From contig NZ_JBATXB010000123.1 in the NCBI RefSeq assembly GCF_049673005.1, positions 49,020 to 113,019 of the forward strand: a stretch of 64,000 nucleotides of DNA. The letters are read 5' to 3'. Shown one piece after another: positions 33,367 through 42,316 of this stretch. Under the pieces are notes generated by a model. The model ran no database searches, was not told the origin of the DNA, and saw only the letters and a program-made list of their open reading frames with translations. The stretch is from Carnobacterium_A sp049673005 (GTDB lineage Bacteria > Bacillota > Bacilli > Lactobacillales > Carnobacteriaceae). The position numbers and the translations under genes were made by a program. Position 1 is the first letter of the stretch, and every line of letters begins with the position of its first letter.

Positions 33367-35094
33367 TTAGTTTTTTTCAGCTAGTTTATCTTCACTAACT
33401 TCATCTACTCTTGTACCTAAGAAATAAACAACTCCAACAGTCACAAGTAAAGCTACAGGCATCGCTATCCAAATTGGTACACCTAATCCAACAGGAATAA
33501 AGCCAAACAAACAAGAAATCACTCCAACAACTAAAGCATACAATAGTTGTGTTTTGACATGATCAAGGTGGTCAACACCTGACCCCATAGAGGATAGTAT
33601 TGTTGTGTCCGAAATTGGTGAACAATGATCTCCGAAAATAGCTCCTGTTAAAACAGCTCCTGTTGTCATAATAACAAATTCAGGGTCTGTTGATAGTGCT
33701 GCTGCTAATGGAATCGCTAGAGGCATTAAAATACCCATCGTACCGTAGGATGTTCCAGTAGCAAATGACGTAACTGCTCCAAGAATAAATATAATGGTTG
33801 GCAATAGAAATACCGGCATTGAATCAGATAATAAGGAGACTAAAAATTCAGCCGTGCCTAGTTCGCCTATAACTGTACTTAACGACCAAGCTAATAACAA
33901 AATTGCTCCTGTAATAATTAATGATTTCATTCCATTAATCCATACCGCAACAGACTCAGTCCACGTAAAGGCTTTCTGCGAAACACCCATTGCCATAGCT
34001 ACCAAGCTCGATAAAAGTGCCGCTTGGAATAAGACAATACTCGCATCAGATGCTCCAAAAGTTTCTTGGATAGCTAAAAAGGATAAGGGATTTGCTTCTA
34101 AGATAGCAATTGTTGCATTCTCTCCACTTTCCATAATGCTATTGTATCCGTTAAAATAAAAACCAATAAATGCTGAAACAATTAATGTCCCTATAGGAAC
34201 AATCATATTCCAAATCGATAGCTTAACTCCTTCAGCTGGTTCCATATCTTCTACTTCTTTTGAAGTTTCAACTGCAAAATCATCAAAATCCTTCGCTTTA
34301 TTTTCACGTGCCCTTTTTTCAGCATTTAACATTGGACCAAACTCTCTTAAGAGTAAGGCTGTTGCTAAAACAAAAGCTAACATTAAAAAGTTATAGAAAC
34401 GGTAAGGTAACGTTTCTATAAAAATTCCATAAGCATTTACTGATTGACCAATAGATTCGTAACCGTCTTTTATTAATCCTACTTCATATCCTACCCAAGT
34501 AGATATCAATGCAATTCCTGCTATTGGTGCTGCCGTAGCATCAACTATAAAAGCTAGTTTCTCTCGAGAAATATGTTTCTCATCTGTAACAGGACGCATG
34601 ACTGGTCCAACAATTAAAGAATTAGCGTAATCATCAAAAAACATTAATATCCCTAAAATCCATGTAATAACTTGAGCACTTCTTGGGCCTTTAGCTTTAT
34701 TTGATAGAGCTGCTGCTACTGCTTTAGCTCCACCTATTTTCGTCATTAGGGCAATCAATCCACCAATCGTTAATACTTGTAGAATAATACCCGCGTTCCA
34801 TGGATCAGATAACGAGATCAATGCATAATCCACTACACTTAAAAAAGCCTGAACAAAAGCAACAACAAAGTTACTATCTGCTAGATGAAGTACAAATGCA
34901 CCAGAAAAAACTCCTAAAAAAAGTGAAATAATAACATCTTTAGTTATAAATGCTAACACTATAGCAACCACTGGAGGAACTAACGTGAATAATCCATAAT
35001 TAACTTCTGTTCCATTTCCTCCACTAAAATCTGCATTAATGGCTAATATCAAAAATATTCCTATCACTGCTATGAATCCAATTTTCTTCTTCAT
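33367..35094 (-). CDS. NhaC-superfamily transporter, candidate lysine transporter (LysW type)
   Basis: About 575 residues and 12 or more helices, with the family segments FFDDYANSLIVGPVMRP and FATGTSYGTMGILMPLAIPL of NhaC-type Na+/H+ antiporters. A lysine riboswitch lies upstream; NhaC-superfamily genes with such riboswitches were predicted in comparative genomics (Rodionov and colleagues, 2003, from memory) to be lysine transporters, named LysW. So lysine uptake is the likely job, not Na+/H+ exchange as such. The start is ATG 35094, 8 bases after AGAGGA; the TTG at 35100 is not used. Confidence 0.85.
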   Translation of the reverse strand: MKKKIGFIAVIGIFLILAINADFSGGNGTEVNYGLFTLVPPVVAIVLAFITKDVIISLFLGVFSGAFVLHLADSNFVVAFVQAFLSVVDYALISLSDPWNAGIILQVLTIGGLIALMTKIGGAKAVAAALSNKAKGPRSAQVITWILGILMFFDDYANSLIVGPVMRPVTDEKHISREKLAFIVDATAAPIAGIALISTWVGYEVGLIKDGYESIGQSVNAYGIFIETLPYRFYNFLMLAFVLATALLLREFGPMLNAEKRARENKAKDFDDFAVETSKEVEDMEPAEGVKLSIWNMIVPIGTLIVSAFIGFYFNGYNSIMESGENATIAILEANPLSFLAIQETFGASDASIVLFQAALLSSLVAMAMGVSQKAFTWTESVAVWINGMKSLIITGAILLLAWSLSTVIGELGTAEFLVSLLSDSMPVFLLPTIIFILGAVTSFATGTSYGTMGILMPLAIPLAAALSTDPEFVIMTTGAVLTGAIFGDHCSPISDTTILSSMGSGVDHLDHVKTQLLYALVVGVISCLFGFIPVGLGVPIWIAMPVALLVTVGVVYFLGTRVDEVSEDKLAEKN

Positions 35095-35130
35095 TATCAA
35101 CTTCCTCTCTATAATTTAAACAAAAAACGC

Positions 35131-35225
35131 AAAAAAACACCCCGAGTCTATTCTAAAGTGGACCCTATAGAGGGCACTTTTTTTAGTGTCCATTCTATGG
35201 GGTCCATTTTATTCAACTCAAGGTG
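35131..35225 (-). terminator. Riboswitch terminator, with a short hairpin element in its loop
   Basis: The outer arms CACC-cc-GAGT (35138-35147) and ACTC-aa-GGTG (35216-35225) form the stem, and seven T follow on the minus strand (35137-35131). Between them lies an inner 48-base inverted-repeat element (35159-35206), which lengthens the loop but leaves the terminator stem intact. Confidence 0.75.
35159..35206. mobile_element. MITE-like inverted repeat, TGGACC...GGTCCA
   Basis: Terminal arms TGGACCC-ATAGA-type with TG...CA ends, and an inner GTGTCC/GGGCAC-like pair around a T7 run, give an imperfect palindrome of 48 bases; the repeat continues a few bases into the flanks. TG...CA ends and this layout recall the terminal repeats of IS3-family elements. 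No target duplication is evident, so the origin is inferred. Confidence 0.45.
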
Positions 35226-35268
35226 TTTTCTTTTTTGTATCTGACTACAAAGAGAAAGTCCTTTTGTT

Positions 35269-35440
35269 GATAGTCCTCCATAAGAATCAAATAATTGATT
35301 TTCATGACAGTCTTGAATATCTTATATTCAAAACCAGCAACTAGCAGCTTGGCTCCACTAGTCACTTCGGCGATTTTTCCTTTTCGATGTCCTTTGCCTT
35401 TTATTGGTCATCGTACTCTTAAAAACCGCGCCTCTATCTG
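35269..35440 (-). ncRNA. Lysine riboswitch (L-box)
   Basis: On the minus strand the conserved features appear in order: GATAGAGGCGCG at the 5' end, AAGAGTACGA, AAAGG, TCGCCGAAGT, GCTGGT, ACTGTCA and a closing TGGAGGACTATC. P1 pairs GATAG (35438-35434) with CTATC (35273-35269). Its terminator follows at 35131-35225 and the NhaC-family gene starts at 35094. High lysine should favour termination. Confidence 0.92.
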
Positions 35441-35579
35441 TCTATTTAGTTACGTTACTATCTACTCTTATCATTCTATACTATTTTAATAACTATTTCA
35501 TCCATTCTGTTTAATTTTTTACAAATAAAGGTAGTTGTTTCATTTGCCTAACGTCTTATTCAATAGTAAACTAATAGAA

Positions 35580-35593
35580 AGAAAACGTTTTCT
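35580..35593. promoter_or_regulatory. cre-like palindrome upstream of the NmrA-like gene
   Basis: AGAAAACGTTTTCT is a perfect palindrome fitting WGWAARCGYTWWCW, 36 bases before the start codon. CcpA control is likely but unproved. Confidence 0.6.
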
Positions 35594-35628
35594 ACCCCGT
35601 TATGACTATAAACTAAGGAGGACTTCAA

Positions 35629-36504
35629 TTGACGATTTTAATTACTGGAGCCACAGGTTTGTTAGGCAAAAAAATTGTACAGATTTTATTAGAAAAGGGT
35701 ATTCTTACAGAACAATTGGCTATTGCCGTACGCGATCCAAAAAAAGCTCAAGAATTCGCACTAAAAGGTGTAGATGTTCGTCAGGCTGACTACGAAGATA
35801 GCGAATCTTTAGAGCGAGCTTTCAGTGGTGTGGATAAATTATTGTTAATATCTTCCCAGGGAGATAATGAAACACGCATCACACATCATCGGAATGCTAT
35901 TTTTTCAGCTAAAGCTGCTGGTGTTCGTTTTATTGCTTATACCAGTTGCACTAAACCCCAAACTAGTCACTTAACCGTTGCTGAAGTTCATCGTATTACA
36001 GAAAAAATGATACATGAAACAGGTATCCCCTATTCTTTTTTAAGAAATAATTGGTATATCGAAAATGAAATAGATATTTTAAAATCAATAGTAGAAGGCG
36101 CTCCTTTAGTAACTTCAGCAGGTGATGGTCGAGTTGGATGGGTTCCCAGACTAGATTACGCCCAAGCCGCAGCTGCTATTTTAAGCACAGATAACCACGA
36201 GAATACCATTTATGAGTTATCCGGTATTCCTTCTACTTATGAAGATATGGCTACAATTCTATCTACCCTTTTGGATAGAGAAGTTCCACTTTTACAAGTA
36301 GACGATCGCGAGTACAGAGAACACTTAATTGAGCAAGATATTCCTGAAGGATACCTTGATTTTTACGTTGAAGTTCAACAATCTATCAGACGAGGAGACC
36401 TGGATAGTGAAAGCTCTGATTTGCCTTCGTTACTTAATAGGCCAGCTATCACATTACAAGAATCTTTAACTGAAATCATCCATAAATTTCAAGCTTCTAA
36501 ATAA
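35629..36504 (+). CDS. NmrA-like NAD(P)-binding protein (atypical SDR, QOR2 type)
   Basis: 291 residues with the Rossmann motif GATGLLGKK near residue 7 and YTSCTKPQTSHLTVAEVHRITEKMI in place of the classic YxxxK, as in NmrA and quinone oxidoreductase-2-like proteins. The start is TTG with AAGGAGGACTTCAA upstream, a strong SD. Likely binds NAD(P)H and acts on a quinone or senses redox state; the substrate is not known. Confidence 0.83.
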   Translation: MTILITGATGLLGKKIVQILLEKGILTEQLAIAVRDPKKAQEFALKGVDVRQADYEDSESLERAFSGVDKLLLISSQGDNETRITHHRNAIFSAKAAGVRFIAYTSCTKPQTSHLTVAEVHRITEKMIHETGIPYSFLRNNWYIENEIDILKSIVEGAPLVTSAGDGRVGWVPRLDYAQAAAAILSTDNHENTIYELSGIPSTYEDMATILSTLLDREVPLLQVDDREYREHLIEQDIPEGYLDFYVEVQQSIRRGDLDSESSDLPSLLNRPAITLQESLTEIIHKFQASK

Positions 36505-36597
36505 AAAATTCAAGAGAACTCTTTCAGATCATCCTTTATCTTATAGTTTACTGAATAATTTATCTCGCCTATTTAGTTCATTATTCAATTTCCAACC

Positions 36598-37542
36598 TCA
36601 GTCTGGCATTCGTTTAATAATGGAATACGGAAAAATTTGTTTTTCCATTTCTCCACTTACTGCTAGCTGAAATGCTGCGCTACCTATCTTTTTCAAATGA
36701 AAGTCAATTGTGGTAAACGACAAAACTTCGCTTATAGCAAGATTTTCTTGCCCAATCAGTAACGGTTGACTTAACTGATGGTCCTTAGCATATTTGTATA
36801 TACCACTAGCAACATGATCTCCATTTGTTACAATGGCATCAAAATTACGACCTTCTTCAAAGAAATAACTAGCTGCCATCTTCCCATCTTCCATTGTTGA
36901 GCAATTTCGCACGATATTCCCTTCAATGGGTATTCCTAAAACTTTTTCATAACTTTCAATATTTGTTTTTGAACTTGCACTAACTTCTTCACTACGATTG
37001 ATTGTCACGCCAATATTTTTATATCCAGCATCTTTTAAATAATTGAATATTTCAGTATAGGCTTTTCCTCGATCGGCATAGACACTTGGAATCGCGTAAT
37101 TTTGAGTATCTTCACAGCAAATAATGGGACCGTATTTAGTATTTTTTTCAATTTCTGCTAATGAATTGCATTTAGAGGTCAAAATCAAAGCATCTAGACG
37201 TTTAGTTTTTAACTGTTGAAAATAACTTTTTTCTATTTTGGGATCATAATTAGTAGGCAATAGTGTAACTGCGTAGCCGATTTCAAAAGCTGATTCAATA
37301 ACGCCGCTGATAATTTTTTCAAAATAAGAATGATTCACATTAGGGATAACAACACCAATATTTTTTGAAGCACCTAAAATAAGATCTCTTGCTTGGCTAT
37401 TGGGTGCATAGTCTAGTTCTTTGATTACAGTTAAAATTCGTTGTTTCTTTTCTTTTGATACATGTGGGTGATTATTCAATACTCGTGATACCGTTGTTAC
37501 TGAACACCCTGATAGTTTTGCTACATCTTTAATGTTGGCCAC
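36598..37542 (-). CDS. LacI-family transcriptional regulator
   Basis: 314 residues: LacI HTH at 3-22 (IKDVAKLSGCSVTTVSRVLN), the hinge helix, and an effector domain. The start is GTG with AAAGGAGA 9 bases upstream. No sugar genes are adjacent; its neighbours are an NmrA-like gene and a purine permease. The target is unknown and it may act elsewhere or only on itself. Confidence 0.85.
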   Translation of the reverse strand: MANIKDVAKLSGCSVTTVSRVLNNHPHVSKEKKQRILTVIKELDYAPNSQARDLILGASKNIGVVIPNVNHSYFEKIISGVIESAFEIGYAVTLLPTNYDPKIEKSYFQQLKTKRLDALILTSKCNSLAEIEKNTKYGPIICCEDTQNYAIPSVYADRGKAYTEIFNYLKDAGYKNIGVTINRSEEVSASSKTNIESYEKVLGIPIEGNIVRNCSTMEDGKMAASYFFEEGRNFDAIVTNGDHVASGIYKYAKDHQLSQPLLIGQENLAISEVLSFTTIDFHLKKIGSAAFQLAVSGEMEKQIFPYSIIKRMPD

Positions 37543-37732
37543 ACTTCTATCTCCTTTTTGTACTAGTACTCATTTAAGTGCAATTATAGCATTCTCTTCT
37601 AAGTAAATACAAAATTTCAAAATATTCCTTTGCGCTTCATCATTTATATAAAAAACTATGTATAGATATATTTTAAATCAAAGAGGCTAAAAAACGGATA
37701 AGTATATAGTTTCCCACTAAAATTAGACTAAT

Positions 37733-37780
37733 AAAAAGGCTTGAAATCAATGTTTTGTAAAAATGATTTCAAGCCTTTTT
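37733..37780. terminator. Bidirectional terminator after the purine permease gene
   Basis: 17-bp stem (37733-37749 with 37764-37780) with A- and T-tracts on the flanks, 38 bases beyond the permease stop. Confidence 0.85.
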
Positions 37781-37817
37781 TAATTTTTAACTAGTTATGT
37801 CCCAGCCTCTTATTTAT

Positions 37818-39143
37818 TTAATCATTTGGCAATAATTTATTAAGAACAATTGAAGCTAATGAAGCTATCGCTATTGGAGAACTAAACAAGTAGTTAACCA
37901 TTGTTGGTAAGCTACTTAAGTACTCTTTTGGCAAGAATAGCAACGCTACTATTAATAAAATAGGAATCGAAATAACATACATCTCTTTTTGTCCGATTTG
38001 TGTTTGCTTTATAATTTGAAATCCACCCATAGCAATGATCCCGCACACAAGTGCGAATACTCCACCAATAACAGCTGAAGGGATAGTTGAAATTAAAGCA
38101 GATAGTTTACCAGATAAGCCAAAAATAATAAATAGACCTCCCGCCGCTACGAATACACGACGACTAGCAATACCTGTAATCGTAATAATACCTGCATTTG
38201 AAGAATATCCCGTTACCGGAGTTGTTCCTAATAAAGAAGCGACTAAACATCCTAATCCTTCACCAATGACTCCTCTGTTAATATATTCTTTATTCAATGG
38301 TGTTTTTGTAACATTACTGACAGCTAGCCATGTACCGGTTGTTTCTGCTAATAAAACGATATAAATAATCAACATTGTTACAATCGCAGAAAAGTTAAAA
38401 GAGAACGTAAAATCTTTGAAAAGTAGTTGTGGCATTGAAAACCATTTTGCTTGTGCTACGGAAGATAAATCTAACATTCCCATGAAGCTGGCCAAGATAC
38501 TTCCTGTTACTAAAGCGATAATAACAGAAGCAACTCGGAATAAGCGACCTCCTTTTGATAAATGATTCCCTAATAAAGAACAAACGATCATAACGGTGCC
38601 CGTTGTTATGGCTAAAAAAATATTTTGACCAATTGTTCCAACCGCACTTTTATAAACATTATCATTTACAGCCGCTGGCATCAAGGAGAGACCCACACAG
38701 AAAATAATTGTTCCTCCAACAATAGAAGGGACAAAGGAGTCAATGAACTTATGAAAAAGGCCCGTAAATCCTAAAACAACTACTAGAATAGCACCTACAA
38801 AACTCGCTCCCATAGCCGCCCCCCAACCTTCCATTCCGCCTCCATTTGCTAAAGTAATCCCAGCAATAGCGCCAATCGGAATAAATGAAGCGCCTTGTGC
38901 GACCGGCATTTTCATTAATAATCCTGATTGAATTATTGTTGCGATACCTGCTGCAATAAACGTAGACTGTATTAATATAGCCGACTGCCCAGAAGTAAAA
39001 CCAACCATCATCGCTACTATAAACGGAACAACATAAACATCCATTGCAAGTAAGTGTTGTAGCCCCAAAACAATACTTTGAACCCAAGATACCGAATCAT
39101 TTGTACCGACTGTTAACTTTATATTTGTTTGAGTAGTTTCCAT
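37818..39143 (-). CDS. NCS2-family purine/nucleobase permease
   Basis: 441 residues and about 14 helices. The NCS2 signature NAGIITITGIASRRV and the QHLLAMD start identify a xanthine/uric acid/uracil-type permease. Because the cotranscribed gene is a guanine deaminase, xanthine or guanine is the likely substrate. The gene follows guaD with a 17-base gap. Confidence 0.9.
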   Translation of the reverse strand: METTQTNIKLTVGTNDSVSWVQSIVLGLQHLLAMDVYVVPFIVAMMVGFTSGQSAILIQSTFIAAGIATIIQSGLLMKMPVAQGASFIPIGAIAGITLANGGGMEGWGAAMGASFVGAILVVVLGFTGLFHKFIDSFVPSIVGGTIIFCVGLSLMPAAVNDNVYKSAVGTIGQNIFLAITTGTVMIVCSLLGNHLSKGGRLFRVASVIIALVTGSILASFMGMLDLSSVAQAKWFSMPQLLFKDFTFSFNFSAIVTMLIIYIVLLAETTGTWLAVSNVTKTPLNKEYINRGVIGEGLGCLVASLLGTTPVTGYSSNAGIITITGIASRRVFVAAGGLFIIFGLSGKLSALISTIPSAVIGGVFALVCGIIAMGGFQIIKQTQIGQKEMYVISIPILLIVALLFLPKEYLSSLPTMVNYLFSSPIAIASLASIVLNKLLPND

Positions 39144-39160
39144 ATGTTATACGATTCTCC

Positions 39161-40525
39161 TTATTTTTTAATTTTTTCACCTTGAACCCATACCGAAGTA
39201 ATGTTCTCACGTTTAGTTAAGTAAAGTAACTTTTGGAAAATATCTTCCAGAGGTTCAGAATCATTAAAAATAGGCATTGAAGCATTCGGTGTTCTCGTAT
39301 CTATAACTTGAGCATCAAAAGCATAGTTTTCTGCTAGACGTCCTATTGGAAGACTTAAACTTTCTCCTCCACCAGCTGTTGCAAAATAAAAAGCTTCTTT
39401 AACTGTAATTCTTGATTTATCTGTTGTGCTTCTTTCGATAGGAGATTTACTTGTGTCTACACCGTCTTCAAGCATCCTAGATGAAATAACAGCCTGGCGA
39501 ATAGCTGAATAAACACTCGGATCGAATCCTCCTGAAAGATCTGTTCCTAAGCCAATTTCTACTCCAAGCTCATGAAATTTTTTAATAGGAATTACACCAT
39601 TTGCAAAATATGCATTTGATATTGGACAATGAGCAATAGCTGTTCCTTGTTTCTTGAATGTTAAGGCATCAGCATCACTTAGAAAATTACAATGCGCCAT
39701 AACTGATTTATCTGTTAGTAGTCCATAGTCATTCAAAACTTGAGCGTCGTTTTTTCCGAATCTTTCCTTAACATAGCCATGCTCCCAGTCACTTTCGCTA
39801 CAATGACTCGTTACATGTACATCATACTTTGCTGTTAATTCTCCTAACCCTTCTAGGGCTTGGTCTGTACAACTAGGTACAAACCTTGGAATAATAACCG
39901 GATATACTCCTTGTTTTATTTCAGGTTGCAATGTTTTTATACGTTTAATAAAACTCTCTGTATCTTCTAAAGCTGTTTTTGTGTCTTTATCACGATAATA
40001 TTCAGGGTTTTGTTCCAGGTCATCCATAACAACTTTCCCAACTAATCCTCGCTGTCCTTTTTTCGCACAAATCTCAGCTAGTTTGTAACTAGCCTCCTCA
40101 TGTATCGTTGCAAAATAAAGACCAGTTGTTGTTCCGTGTGCTAATAATGTGTCAACTAAATGAGAGTAAACCTTCTCAGCAAACATATTATCGTTGAATT
40201 TTGATTCTAAAGGAAATGTATATGTATCTAACCATTGATGCAATGGAATATCTAAAGCAGTACCACTTTGACCCCACTGCGGAGCATGAATATGCAGATC
40301 AATAAATCCTGGTAATAAGTACTGTCCTTCTTCTAGCGCGATTAACTTATTGGTCTCTTTAGCCTCTTGCAGAGTCTGATTATACTGTGAATCTGAAGGA
40401 TTTAAACGTTTAATAATTATCCCGTTTTTATCAATACAATATAAGTATTGCTCCAAAATTTCAATTTCTTGGGCAGAAATACTAGAAAAACCTGTTCCCT
40501 TTATAACCTTAACTATTTTATCCAT
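39161..40525 (-). CDS. guaD: Guanine deaminase GuaD
   Basis: About 454 residues of the amidohydrolase superfamily. The zinc ligands lie in HIHAPQW (about residue 77), HCSESDWEH and AHC, and GLGTDLSGGFDPS holds the catalytic Asp. It turns guanine into xanthine and ammonia. The frame reaches ATG 40546, but the promoter's expected start at about 40557 removes that start's SD from the transcript; the ATG at 40525 has AAAGGTG 6 bases upstream and is preferred. Confidence 0.93.
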   Translation of the reverse strand: MDKIVKVIKGTGFSSISAQEIEILEQYLYCIDKNGIIIKRLNPSDSQYNQTLQEAKETNKLIALEEGQYLLPGFIDLHIHAPQWGQSGTALDIPLHQWLDTYTFPLESKFNDNMFAEKVYSHLVDTLLAHGTTTGLYFATIHEEASYKLAEICAKKGQRGLVGKVVMDDLEQNPEYYRDKDTKTALEDTESFIKRIKTLQPEIKQGVYPVIIPRFVPSCTDQALEGLGELTAKYDVHVTSHCSESDWEHGYVKERFGKNDAQVLNDYGLLTDKSVMAHCNFLSDADALTFKKQGTAIAHCPISNAYFANGVIPIKKFHELGVEIGLGTDLSGGFDPSVYSAIRQAVISSRMLEDGVDTSKSPIERSTTDKSRITVKEAFYFATAGGGESLSLPIGRLAENYAFDAQVIDTRTPNASMPIFNDSEPLEDIFQKLLYLTKRENITSVWVQGEKIKK

Positions 40526-40563
40526 CCATCTCACCTTTGTTCGCATATTTTAACTACTCCTTT

Positions 40564-40593
40564 ATTATAAGCGACCATTAAAGAACAAGTCAA
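40564..40593 (-). promoter_or_regulatory. Promoter of the guaD-permease operon
   Basis: TTGACT (40593-40588), 18-base spacer, TATAAT (40569-40564) on the minus strand. Confidence 0.8.
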
Positions 40594-40598
40594 CCTTA

Positions 40599-40640
40599 AT
40601 AACGAATAATAAAAGAAAACTATTCGTTATAATTCGTTAT
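40599..40640. promoter_or_regulatory. Three PurBox-like repeats upstream of guaD
   Basis: ATAACGAATAAT (40599-40610) on the plus strand, and ATAACGAATAGT (40630-40619) and ATAACGAATTAT (40640-40629) on the minus strand. Each fits AWWWCGAA-N-WWT; the usual C after CGAA is T here. They lie just upstream of the -35 box, which would suit PurR. Confidence 0.55.
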
Positions 40641-40732
40641 TCAAAGTGTTTCATACTGATTTTCCAGCTCTCATCGATAAATAATGTGCAAAAAAAAAAG
40701 AAGAGACAATAAGCCTCATCCATTATTTGTTA

Positions 40733-42115
40733 TTAGTATTTATACAACAATCCAGACATTGCCGCTGTCCCTATTAAGACAATTGTAGCTAGAACAGCAA
40801 AATCACTGCCTTCAACTTTCTTTGTTTCCCTTACTTTATTTGCCTCATTTATCGTCTCTTCTGGGGTACTACTTAGAAAAGTATTCGTCCCAGAAAGGTT
40901 AGATTCAGGAACAACATCCGCAGAACCATCTTTTAGTTCTGTCTTCTCTTGTAAATCTGGCTCTTTAGATTGAGTAGGCAAATAGACAACAATCTCGTCC
41001 TGATCATCTTTCACGAGAGGTATAGATGGATTCTCTTTAGAATTCGTTTGCTCCTCGCGAAGATTCTCATCTTTTCCAGTATCTAATCCAGGTTTCTTTT
41101 CTACCTCTTCTACCTCTTCTTTCTTAGGTAGAATTTCTTTTTTTATGGATAGGTAGACACCTTTCCTATCTACTATCATTAAGGTAAGTGAGTCTCCTAA
41201 AGGAATATCTGATAATATTTTGCCATTAACTGTAAAGTTCCCATCTTTATCTGATACAACTTCAAACAATAATTCATTTAGGTAAAATCCTTTTATTATA
41301 GCATTTGGTAGTGTCTTTCCTTCATAATTTAGCATACCTTGGAAAATATCCGGTAATTTTGTTGCCTTTCTGATTTCTTCTACTCTCATTTCCCATTCTT
41401 TAGTAGGTTTCAAAACCGTTTTATCTAGAACAGTCATTATTCCATTAGATATAAAAACAAACTGAAACTTTTTACCTTCATAACTTTCTATTTGATTTTC
41501 ATCAAATACCCAATTGAATTTCCCAGTTACATCATCCGGATAGATAGGTTTATTTACCTCCCCTTCACTAACTAGATAAATCTCTGTTCCCAACATTGTT
41601 TTACCACGAATTTCTTTTGAATGTGTATAAATTTCGGATACGTTCGTTGCTTTTAACATTTCATCCTCTTGTAAACTATTTTCTTGATAAAGAATGATTT
41701 CTGCTCCAACTTTTTTTTCTAAAACCTCTTTTAGAATTTGCTCTTCTTTGTATTCATTCTCTTTTATCTTTTTACTAACATTAAAAATTAATTTGTCTCC
41801 AACTTCAATCCTGTATAGACTGAAGTTTATTATGAATCTTCCATTAGTGGCTACTGGAATATTGATTTTTTTCTCTTCTTGACCTTTTATCGTTAATGAT
41901 ACTTTAGATTCAGGTTCTACTTTACTGTTATAAATCAAAGTATTCTCATAAATATCTGCAAGAATAGAACTTTCACTTTGGATTAATTCACTTTCTTTGA
42001 TTATTTCGCTATCTACCAAGCTATTATTTTCTGCATAAACAACTGGAATCTGTCTACCCATTAGAATTGCAATCGTTATTCCAATTGCCCAGTAATATGT
42101 ATTCATTTTTTTCAT
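40733..42115 (-). CDS. Surface protein with Ig-like repeats and a C-terminal membrane anchor
   Basis: 460 residues. A signal peptide (about residues 1-28) ends near VYAEN. Three related units of roughly 80 residues follow (about 50-120, 155-235, 255-325), each with a D-G-F/W and GDSL-like pattern of bacterial Ig-like folds. Then comes a charged Glu/Lys/Pro/Ser linker and a final hydrophobic helix ending LLYKY. No LPXTG motif is visible, so the anchor is a plain membrane span. Probably an adhesin or cell-wall-exposed stalk protein; no binding partner can be named. Confidence 0.7.
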   Translation of the reverse strand: MKKMNTYYWAIGITIAILMGRQIPVVYAENNSLVDSEIIKESELIQSESSILADIYENTLIYNSKVEPESKVSLTIKGQEEKKINIPVATNGRFIINFSLYRIEVGDKLIFNVSKKIKENEYKEEQILKEVLEKKVGAEIILYQENSLQEDEMLKATNVSEIYTHSKEIRGKTMLGTEIYLVSEGEVNKPIYPDDVTGKFNWVFDENQIESYEGKKFQFVFISNGIMTVLDKTVLKPTKEWEMRVEEIRKATKLPDIFQGMLNYEGKTLPNAIIKGFYLNELLFEVVSDKDGNFTVNGKILSDIPLGDSLTLMIVDRKGVYLSIKKEILPKKEEVEEVEKKPGLDTGKDENLREEQTNSKENPSIPLVKDDQDEIVVYLPTQSKEPDLQEKTELKDGSADVVPESNLSGTNTFLSSTPEETINEANKVRETKKVEGSDFAVLATIVLIGTAAMSGLLYKY

Positions 42116-42240
42116 TTTCTTACCCTTTCTTGTTTACAAATAGAATAAAATTAGTGTTACTCTATTTTAGCTAAAAACTTATTGCTTTAATTTTCTTTCT
42201 TTTTAAAAGATAGTGCTTGTAACCTTTATTAGTCTACCAC

Positions 42241-42303
42241 AAAAAACTAGCCAATTTAACGGCAATACAAACAAATGAGTAAGTATAGTTAAAGTGGCTA
42301 GTT
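42241..42303 (-). terminator. Terminator of adcA
   Basis: 16-bp stem with one mismatch (42245-42260 with 42288-42303), then TTTTTTG on the minus strand. Confidence 0.8.
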
Positions 42304-42316
42304 GAATGTCAACTCA

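Noticed and set aside
40547..40660. Purine riboswitch before guaD
   Set aside because: The region has repeated CGAA boxes and a promoter very close to the gene; there is no room for an aptamer and its conserved loops are absent.
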